The position numbers and the translations under genes are program-made. DNA of 64,000 nt. Origin: Serilophus lunatus. Taxonomy: Eukaryota > Chordata > Aves > Passeriformes > Eurylaimidae. Below, in pieces: positions 61,375 through 64,000 of the stretch (positions are counted from its first letter, which is position 1; the number at the start of each line of letters is the position of its first letter). The notes under the pieces were generated by a model. The model worked only from the letters and a program-made list of their open reading frames with translations, was not told the origin of the DNA and searched no databases. The stretch is taken from positions 3,257 through 67,256 of the forward strand of contig VXBA01001607.1 in NCBI GenBank assembly GCA_013399895.1, read 5' to 3'.

Positions 61375-64000
61375 GTAAGCAGTTTCAGTGCCCTTTACAC
61401 TCTAAAAGAAACGCTCCCCTTTTGGGCTTTCAGTCTGCGAGAAATGCAATTAAAAATTAATAGAATGTGTATCTTGCCGTAACTTGCTGTGCCAGTCAGG
61501 AAATGACCTGAACTTTTTTGCTCTGAATAAGTGGTAAAAGGCAAATGATTGCAACCATGTAGAGATATTTTTCCTGTTACCCTGCAGCAGTGATTGCCTT
61601 GCCTGCGAGAGCTATGTTTATACCCAACATTCATCTTCGCAGTAGATGAGCTATGGAGAGCTCACCTCAGATTAAACAGATAGTGACTAATTTGGGGGGA
61701 AGTGGGGTGAGTGGAAAATGACAAATATTCATTGGTAAGACAGCAATATTGGCATAAGTTGTGTTTGTTTGTATTTAGCCAAGGTGATGTTTCTTTAGGT
61801 TAGATAAATTACATTACTTTCCTTCCTTGCCTGAAAGAAAACAAGTTATTTGAAACTTTCTGCTTTTCACTGGAAACCATAGCAAGCTGTTATTTCTTAT
61901 AGTTGAGGGTGTGGTTTTTGTGTGACATGACTGTGTGTGTGTTTTTAATAAATCTGAAATTAAAGCCATATCAGATGTTATGCAAATGCTTAATAAATAT
62001 CTTAGGAGTGGCATATTTTGTCAGTTACTGAAATGTCTTAGATATGTACCCCTTATGGGCTTTACTGAGAACTGCTAGTTTAGTTATGCTATGAAATCCC
62101 AAGCTTTTGATTAAAGTAATTTTGTAGGAAATTGAATCTATAGTCTGTCTTGTCCCAATTTAAGTGAAATGCTTCCCTTTCCCTTTTTCCCACTTCTCTG
62201 ATGCACCTTTTACTGTGACATATCCTTTATGTGTTTGGGCTCTACAAATATTAGATAAGATATGCTTGGCAGAATGTAGGAGTTAACAATTTCTGGAGTT
62301 GATTGTATAGGGAAAGAAGATGCTGAGGTATAAAATGGAAAATAAATCTAGTGAGAGAGACAATAGTGTAGGAGGAAGAACAGTAAATATGTGAGAGCTA
62401 AGCAAGTGCAGTACCCTGCCATACAAGAGGACAGTACATTTGTGACTAGGAAGTTCTGGTGAAAGAAATTTCATATATATTTCTCCTTTAGTTAAAAAGA
62501 GTTCAATTTCATTACTTCTGTGTTACTTTTTCAAGTTATTACTTAGAAATTCTGTATTGGTGATGCAGCATAAACAAGGTTCTGAAAGTCAGTATAAAAG
62601 CCTAGGATACGTTTGCCTGGAGTTTCTGGCTATGGTTATATTGGTGGCGTGGTGGCTGTGACCTTCTTTCCCCTCAACATTCAATTTTCAGGACTTTGCA
62701 AGATTACATAGATTGTGGAATGTTGCAAAGAATTGATAATTGAGTTAATATTTGGAGCAGGGAGTATTTACTGGTAGCATTGCTACCTTGAAATTACCTA
62801 CTCACATTTACTTCACACATCTACCAAGTAACACTTTAGTTTTAGGAAATACCTTTTCCTTCTGGTGTTTTAACACAGGAAATATTGGAAGAAGCCTGTG
62901 ACTGTGTGCTATGCAACATTTTTGTTGTGTTGCTTGGTTCGGTTTTGTCCCAGCAAGCTTACTTTAATACTTAGTTCACATTTGTACTCTGGAGCTACAG
63001 GTGGGTTAGAAATAGGCCCCCTCCTGAATGCAGATGTAGCAGGGAAGATCTTACACTGCTAACTTTCCCCAGGTTATTTATCATCATTCCAGTTTGAGCT
63101 GCTTCTGTTATCAAGCTTTGGCCTTAATCACCCAAAAAGCATTGGGTCAGCTTCAGCACTGATCTTGGATAAAACAATATGTTTTCAGTCAGACACGGAG
63201 GCCTTACAGAAGCATTGTATTCCACCTCTCAAAGGGAAGAAGTAGCATAAGTACTCTGAGATGCAGTTGGCTGCTCATCCCTAATCGTTATTTTCTCAAC
63301 CAACTCCCCATAATTTTTATGCTTGTTTTTTATGCTGCTTTTCCTGTTGGTGACTGGTATTGTTGTGTTTGCTTTAATTGAAAGTAGAAATTCCTGGGTA
63401 AAGGCTGCATCTGTGGTTTATATCTCTGTACTTCTCACCTCTTGGTCATCTCCTTCTCCTTTTTCTTCATTTCTGGCTATGTCTTCTGCATACCATGTTT
63501 ATTTTTTATATGGAAGACAGTAGATGGTGTTCATTTAAATGATGGGAAAATGTGGAAATGGCTACAGTAGGAATTTGATTGAATGACTGTTTTATTGGTG
63601 TGTTTTCATTTGTACCTCTAGCCATACAGTCAGCTCAAATTTTCACATTACAGCAGGCTGCTGCCACTGTACATATCTGAATGGCAAATATGGTAACAGA
63701 CCAAGAATTACTGATCCACAAGTTGCACTGTGGGTTTTGGTGTAGGTCCCTTGATCTCTTAATCTCAATGCATGGAGCTCTAGGCATGAAACTACTGTTA
63801 TTAAAATGAACAGGAAAGCTACAAAGCCCTGAAGATAGAGCAAATGCATTCCTGACTGGATGCATTAGACAAATAGAAAATGAAATTATTGCAGATCATT
63901 CCATTTGTATCGAAATTTCCTACTTGAGATCTACATCTCTCTTTGGGAAATGGTCAAGAATTAAGGCATATCTTTTTTTCTAAGACACAGTGTGATCATA
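61375..64000 (+). other. MCC intron after the alternative first exon (partial)
   Basis: AT-rich intronic sequence up to the window end. The next shared MCC exon was looked for in all frames and is not present. No repeat or RNA gene is recognised. Confidence 0.7.

Larger units (their letters stand above)
16382..64000 (+). other. MCC: MCC locus, 5' part (continues beyond the window)
   Basis: MCC encodes a coiled-coil cytoplasmic protein that dampens WNT/beta-catenin signalling and affects cell-cycle progression and migration. The window carries the two alternative 5' ends. Long form: exons of 137, 248 and 212 nt, totalling 597 nt or 199 codons. Short form: a 57-nt coding start (19 codons) at 61318. 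The difference, 180 codons, fits the known human long (about 1019 aa) and short (829 aa) forms, allowing for a shorter low-complexity N-terminus here. All splice phases agree and no disabling change is seen, so the gene looks functional. The coiled-coil body lies downstream of the window. Confidence 0.92.

Noticed and set aside
63323..63523. Hydrophobic 66-codon frame resembling membrane segments
   Set aside because: T-rich intronic DNA readily yields Phe/Leu/Val-rich frames. No gene context supports it.
1..64000. CRISPR arrays, operons, prophage or other bacterial systems
   Set aside because: The sequence is a vertebrate nuclear genome with spliced exons and CR1 repeats. No regularly spaced direct repeats or compact gene clusters were seen.

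Overview
The window is vertebrate nuclear DNA from a bird, most likely a passerine. It is AT-rich with large introns. Its interspersed repeats are avian CR1 LINE fragments, plus one short element joining a tRNA-Ile-like 5' part to a CR1-type 3' tail, the structure described for the songbird SINE TguSINE1. No bacterial or viral gene layout is present.

Two protein-gene loci are recognisable, arranged divergently as in human 5q22. (1) On the minus strand, positions 1 to about 5.2 kb hold the first five exons of YTHDC2 (meiotic RNA helicase and m6A reader). The copy is a decayed pseudogene that keeps its introns: it has premature stops in exons 1 and 3, a frameshift in a poly-T run in exon 4, a Walker A Lys-to-Glu change, and a GG in place of the GT donor after exon 4. 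A CR1/LTR-like repeat cluster sits in intron 1 against exon 1. (2) On the plus strand, from 16.4 kb to beyond the window end, lies the 5' half of MCC (WNT-pathway regulator mutated in colorectal cancer). Three exons of the long, EF-hand isoform lie at 16382-16518, 30766-31013 and 45608-45819, and a separate first coding exon for the short isoform lies at 61318-61374. Together the three long-isoform exons give exactly 199 codons; the short exon gives 19. Both end in phase 0, so both can splice to the same next exon, which lies outside the window.

Layout: 1-5.2 kb pseudo-YTHDC2; 5.2-15.9 kb intergenic with two CR1 pieces, a SINE and old repeats; 16.0-16.8 kb CpG island and MCC exon 1; 16.5-30.8 kb intron 1; 31.0-45.6 kb intron 2 with a long, young CR1 at 35.3-36.6 kb; 45.8-61.3 kb intron 3, containing an unidentified, frameshifted antisense coding remnant at 48.8-49.8 kb and the alternative promoter region near 60.7-61.3 kb; then the start of the next intron.

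The main point of interest is the dead YTHDC2 copy at the expected ancestral position next to an apparently intact MCC. Whether an intact YTHDC2 exists elsewhere in this genome cannot be told from the window.
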